Shown here piece by piece: positions 5,804 to 8,249 of a DNA stretch of 8,249 nt; the stretch's first letter is position 1, and each line of letters begins with the position of its first letter. The notes below the pieces were generated by a model. The model made no database searches, had not been told where the DNA came from, and saw nothing but the letters and a program-made list of their open reading frames with translations. The stretch comes from JAFGPJ01 sp964439135 (GTDB lineage Bacteria; Planctomycetota; Phycisphaerae; Sedimentisphaerales; Anaerobacaceae): assembly GCA_964439135.1 (NCBI GenBank), contig CAYTNN010000201.1:1-8249 (forward strand), in the 5' to 3' direction. Position numbers and translations under genes: made by a program.

Positions 5804-7606
5804 GTGGCAAAAAAACGAAAAAAGACACGTAAAAAAAAGACTGCTAAAAAACAGGCTGCTAAAGAAACCGTGACTGAGAGCGAGTCGGCAGAGATCGGCA
5901 AGAGCAATGACACTGAACAGCAGATAAAAATGCTCATTAAGAAGGGCGAGAAAAAAGGATTCCTCACCTACGAAGAAATGAACGATGATTTGCCAGAAGA
6001 CGCCGTGAGTGCAGTCCGCCTGGACCGGCTGTTGTCGACGCTGGATGAGAGGGGAATCAGCCTGCTCGATGAGGCTGATGTGGTATCGCAACAGGCTGCC
6101 AAAGCAGAGGATGATGGGTTTGATGAAGCTGAAGTATCACTGGATGAAGAAGAAGACGACAAAGATAAACAGCTCAAAGACGAGGATGAACTGCTCGAAA
6201 AACGACTCGTCGGCGAAGATGGCGCTCGACGAATTGACGATCCTATCCGCATGTATTTGACTCAAATGGGCCAGATACCGCTGCTGACGCGGAATTCTGA
6301 AATCGCTTTGGCAAGAAAAATTGAACTGGCTCGAATGGCCTTTCGGAGAAAAATGCTCCAATGCGACTACTGTGCCAGAAACTCCCTGGATTTACTACAG
6401 CAAGTCCACGACGGCTCGATGTCTTTTGATAGAACGATTAAAGTCGGCACCGTACAAAACATGACCAAAAGCGTGATAAAAAAACGACTCCCCGAAAACA
6501 TCAAAACTGTAGACGGGCTGCTCAAGGTCAACCAAAGTCTGTTTCGGCAAACTCTCAACGAGCACAACAAGAGCGAGGGCAAGCAGGCATTGATACAGTT
6601 GCGCAGATCCAAGCGAAAAATCGCTACACTTCTCGAAGAGCTCAGCCTGCGAACCAGCAGAATTCAGCCGGTAAAAAACAAGCTCCACGGCATCTGTGAT
6701 AAAATGCATCAATTAGAGCAGACAATCGCAGCAGGCCCCAACGGAGATATTACCGACCAGGACATCGAAGCGATGAAGCAGGAGCTGAACGGCCTCCAGG
6801 AATTGGTTATGGAAACGCCGCCGCAGCTCGCCAAGAGACTGTCCGTCCTCGAAAAAGTCTACTCCCAATACGAGGAAACAAAGCGAACGCTCTCCAGCGC
6901 CAACCTGCGCCTCGTCGTCTCCATCGCCAAGAAATATCGTAACCGCGGCCTGAGCTTTCTCGACCTCATCCAGGAAGGCAACACCGGCCTGATGCGAGCC
7001 GTTGACAAATACGAGTACCGCCGGGGCTACAAGTTCAGTACCTATGCCACCTGGTGGATTCGACAGGCCATCACTCGCGCCATCGCCGACCACGCCCGAA
7101 CGATTCGCATACCTGTCCATATGATCGAAACAATGAGCCGGCTGCGAACCGCCGGCAAGGTCCTGCACCAAAAATTGGGCAGAGAGGCGACCGTCGAAGA
7201 GATCGCCGAGGAAGCCGTGATGACCATTGAGGAGACCCGCCGGGTGCTGAAGATTTCCAAGCATCCGATCAGTCTCGACAGACCCATCGGAGAAAGCGAG
7301 GACAGCTACTTCGGCGACTTTATCGAAGATCACGAAATCGATTCGCCTGTCAACTCCGCCACGCAGGAAATGCTCAAAGACAGGATCGACGTGGTCCTGA
7401 AAACCCTTTCCTATCGCGAGCGTGAGATCATCAAGCTCCGCTACGGCATCGGCGACGGCTACACTTACACATTAGAAGAGGTCGGGCGAATTTTCAAAGT
7501 TACCCGCGAGCGTGTTCGGCAGGTCGAAGCCAAGGCCATCCGCAAGCTACAGCACCCTGTCCGATCCCGAAAGCTCGAAGGTTTCATGGACCACAAGACA
7601 GCTTGA
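5804..7606 (+). CDS. rpoD: Primary RNA polymerase sigma factor (sigma-70, RpoD/SigA)
   Basis: The protein has 600 residues, starting at GTG 5804 behind AAGGG. It directs RNA polymerase to housekeeping promoters. In order it has a very basic N-terminus (MAKKRKKTRKKKTAKKQ) and region 1.1 (about 38-95, IKMLIKKGEKKGFLTYEEMN). An acidic linker (about 102-138) and region 1.2 (about 145-178, DDPIRMYLTQMGQIPLLTR) come next. A non-conserved region of about 170 residues with a CDYC pair (187-190) follows. Region 2 (about 366-432) includes NLRLVVSIAKKYRNRGLSFL and KFSTYATWWIRQAITRAIAD. Region 3 (432-515) begins RTIRIPVHMIETM. Region 4 (about 527-597) has the helix-turn-helix TLEEVGRIFKVTRERVRQVE. The presence of regions 1.1 and 1.2 and the non-conserved region marks it as the primary sigma factor, not an alternative one. 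Its non-conserved region resembles planctomycete primary sigmas as I remember them. It follows dnaG and ends just before a strong terminator. Confidence 0.95.
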   Translation: MAKKRKKTRKKKTAKKQAAKETVTESESAEIGKSNDTEQQIKMLIKKGEKKGFLTYEEMNDDLPEDAVSAVRLDRLLSTLDERGISLLDEADVVSQQAAKAEDDGFDEAEVSLDEEEDDKDKQLKDEDELLEKRLVGEDGARRIDDPIRMYLTQMGQIPLLTRNSEIALARKIELARMAFRRKMLQCDYCARNSLDLLQQVHDGSMSFDRTIKVGTVQNMTKSVIKKRLPENIKTVDGLLKVNQSLFRQTLNEHNKSEGKQALIQLRRSKRKIATLLEELSLRTSRIQPVKNKLHGICDKMHQLEQTIAAGPNGDITDQDIEAMKQELNGLQELVMETPPQLAKRLSVLEKVYSQYEETKRTLSSANLRLVVSIAKKYRNRGLSFLDLIQEGNTGLMRAVDKYEYRRGYKFSTYATWWIRQAITRAIADHARTIRIPVHMIETMSRLRTAGKVLHQKLGREATVEEIAEEAVMTIEETRRVLKISKHPISLDRPIGESEDSYFGDFIEDHEIDSPVNSATQEMLKDRIDVVLKTLSYREREIIKLRYGIGDGYTYTLEEVGRIFKVTRERVRQVEAKAIRKLQHPVRSRKLEGFMDHKTA

Positions 7607-7612
7607 AAAATT

Positions 7613-7641
7613 GATTATCGATTATTGATAATTGATTATTT
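7613..7641. repeat. AT-rich short tandem-like repeat after rpoD
   Basis: The stretch consists of repeated, slightly varied TGATTAT/CGATTATTGATA units. The reverse complement of the same motif occurs before dnaG (AATAATCAATAATCA, about 3815-3830), and TGATTATT recurs at 8203-8210. It looks like a family of AT-rich intergenic filler. Confidence 0.45.
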
Positions 7642-7675
7642 ATATTTAGCCCCGCAATTCATTGCGGGGTTTTTT
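7633..7675 (+). repeat. Terminator-bearing direct repeat, copy 1
   Basis: This 43-base segment from TGATTATT through the T-run recurs at 8203-8245 with a single difference (T at 7641 versus A at 8211). The copies are 570 bases apart in the same orientation. Confidence 0.9.
7650..7675 (+). terminator. Intrinsic terminator of rpoD
   Basis: CCCCGCAA and TTGCGGGG form a perfect 8-bp stem around a TTCA loop, followed directly by T6. It sits 43 bases after the rpoD stop. On the minus strand no T-run follows the stem, so it works best for + strand transcripts. Confidence 0.92.
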
Positions 7676-7867
7676 GCTCTATACTATATCGTTCAAGGTA
7701 GCGCATAGCTTCGCATTAGTCATGCCGGTTGACTCGCGGATCGTGGCCCTTTGTTCGCACAAGGCGCACAGACCAAGCACCCATGTGAAAAGCAAAAAGC
7801 ACCCTATTGTCGGCTCAGCGTGCCTTGAAGTCCGAAAAACACGATACAGAGGATGGACAGAAAATTA
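7676..7867. other. Spacer between rpoD terminator and small Cys-rich gene
   Basis: No gene is supported. On the minus strand a frame without a recognisable start reads FTWVLGLCALCEQRATIRES, continuing for about 20 residues to TAG. It may be a decayed fragment or chance. Longer + strand frames across here run antisense to the Cys-rich gene and look non-biological (serine runs). No terminator for the minus-strand gene is evident. Confidence 0.4.
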
Positions 7868-8002
7868 CTACGCGTCCTCCTCATCTTCATCTTCCGGCTC
7901 GCACATACATTCAGCAGCCGGCTCCCAACAACCGGAACAGACTCCATCCTCAATCGGGGCACCACAAACTTTACACGGCTTACAACCACACGTTTGACAC
8001 AT
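7868..8002 (-). CDS. 44-aa cysteine-rich, acidic-tailed small protein
   Basis: From ATG at 8002-8000 to TAG at 7870-7868 the minus strand encodes 44 residues. It begins MCQTCGCKPCKVCGAPIEDG, continues VCSGCWEPAAECMC and ends EPEDEDEEDA. Nine cysteines form CxxCxCxxCxxC (C2, C5, C7, C10, C13), CxxC (C22, C25) and CxC (C32, C34), which strongly suggests binding of one or two zinc or iron ions. An AAGG sits 9 bases upstream of the ATG, and a promoter-like pair lies further upstream. The MC-x-TCGC opening resembles metal-binding N-termini such as that of HypB, but the rest does not match that protein. It is cytoplasmic by lack of a signal sequence. The function is unknown, and metal storage, a zinc-ribbon adaptor or redox roles are only guesses. 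It is transcribed towards rpoD. Confidence 0.75.
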   Translation of the reverse strand: MCQTCGCKPCKVCGAPIEDGVCSGCWEPAAECMCEPEDEDEEDA

Positions 8003-8054
8003 ATTTTCGCGCCTTAAAAAGAATCATGTTAATTTCAGTTTATTCAACAAGGCC

Positions 8055-8077
8055 TGGAAATTCTTAACGAGTTTCCA
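8055..8077. other. Small inverted repeat in the leader of the Cys-rich gene
   Basis: TGGAAA (8055-8060) pairs with TTTCCA (8072-8077) across an 11-base loop, between the candidate promoter and the start codon. It could be a leader hairpin or operator, but six pairs are weak evidence. Confidence 0.25.
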
Positions 8078-8088
8078 ACGGCGCCGAA

Positions 8089-8116
8089 ATAATAAACACA
8101 CGCCAAAAAAAAGCAA
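8089..8116 (-). promoter_or_regulatory. Candidate promoter of the Cys-rich gene
   Basis: On the minus strand TTGCTT (8116-8111) and TATTAT (8094-8089) are separated by 16 bases, matching the consensus boxes at 4/6 and 5/6. The predicted leader is about 80 bases. This is a pattern match only. Confidence 0.35.
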
Positions 8117-8144
8117 TAGAATTATTAAAATATTTTTTTTGACT

Positions 8145-8204
8145 CACCGTCATTCCGAGCCTGCCCTGAGGAATTCGAAGGGGTAAACTGCGTCGAGGGA
8201 TCTG
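8145..8204 (-). repeat. CATTCCGAG-type interspersed repeat
   Basis: On the minus strand it reads GATCCCTCGACGC, then AATTCCTCAGGGCAGGCTCG and GAATGACGGTG. This pattern is seen as dispersed intergenic repeats in many bacterial genomes. ATTCC (8152-8156) and GGAAT (8170-8174) can pair. Only one copy is in the window, so assignment rests on recalled similarity. Confidence 0.55.
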
Positions 8205-8245
8205 ATTATTAATATTTAGCCCCGCAATTCATTGCGGGGTTTTTT
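8203..8245 (+). repeat. Terminator-bearing direct repeat, copy 2
   Basis: It is 42/43 identical to 7633-7675. The similarity starts at TGATTATT and ends with the T-run. What follows (CTTG) differs from copy 1 (GCTC). Confidence 0.9.
8220..8245 (+). terminator. Second copy of the CCCCGCAA terminator
   Basis: It has the same perfect 8-bp stem, TTCA loop and T6 as the rpoD terminator. No + strand gene is seen between the two copies, so what it terminates is unclear. It may be carried as part of a repeat. Confidence 0.75.
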
Positions 8246-8249
8246 CTTG

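Noticed and set aside
6713..7333. 206-aa open frame antisense to rpoD
   Set aside because: It lies fully opposite the conserved sigma regions, and its composition mirrors the rpoD codons. It is a shadow frame.
7662..8067. + strand open frames across the Cys-rich gene
   Set aside because: They start inside or just past the rpoD terminator and contain serine runs that are the antisense of the acidic tail. No ribosome binding site is seen.
1..8249. CRISPR arrays, tRNA or rRNA genes
   Set aside because: I saw no regularly spaced direct repeats, no tRNA-like cloverleaf with CCA-type end and no rRNA-like sequence on either strand.

Overview
The window looks like a piece of a Planctomycetota chromosome, probably Phycisphaerae-like. 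This is inferred from the style of the primase and of the primary sigma factor (its non-conserved region, CDYC...LQQVHDGS..FDRTIKV), and from the AT-rich TGATTATT-type and CATTCCGAG-type intergenic repeats. It is not proven. All long intact genes lie on the + strand.

Layout. (1) Positions 1-1532 hold the 3' part of a gene for a large extracellular right-handed parallel beta-helix protein, with its 5' end outside the window. (2) Positions 1684-2088 encode a small NTF2-like/SnoaL-like protein that starts at TTG behind a good ribosome binding site. (3) Positions 2194-3600 form an AT-rich island that I read as a transposon. It has 19-bp terminal inverted repeats (18/19 matching) and an imperfect 8-bp target duplication (7/8). 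An intact dinD gene is its main cargo. On the opposite strand lie a C-terminal stub of an IS1-family-like transposase and a 75-codon small gene broken by one in-frame TAG. No intact transposase is present. (4) Positions 3609-3850 are a regulatory-looking spacer with two candidate promoters. (5) Positions 3851-5665 are dnaG (primase) and 5804-7606 are rpoD (primary sigma factor). This is the core of the classic macromolecular-synthesis gene pair, without rpsU immediately upstream. (6) A strong intrinsic terminator follows rpoD at 7650-7675. (7) Beyond it, on the minus strand, is a 44-aa cysteine-rich, acidic-tailed protein (7868-8002) that is easily missed because of its size. (8) The window ends with a CATTCCGAG-type interspersed repeat and a second, near-identical copy of the post-rpoD terminator segment.

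How it fits together. dnaG and rpoD are housekeeping genes for replication priming and bulk transcription, probably read together and stopped at 7650-7675. The dinD island sits in the spacer between the NTF2-like gene and dnaG, so it interrupts no gene. The most unusual item is this transposase-less, IS1-like element carrying a DNA-damage-response gene. The second is the small Cys-rich protein next to rpoD.
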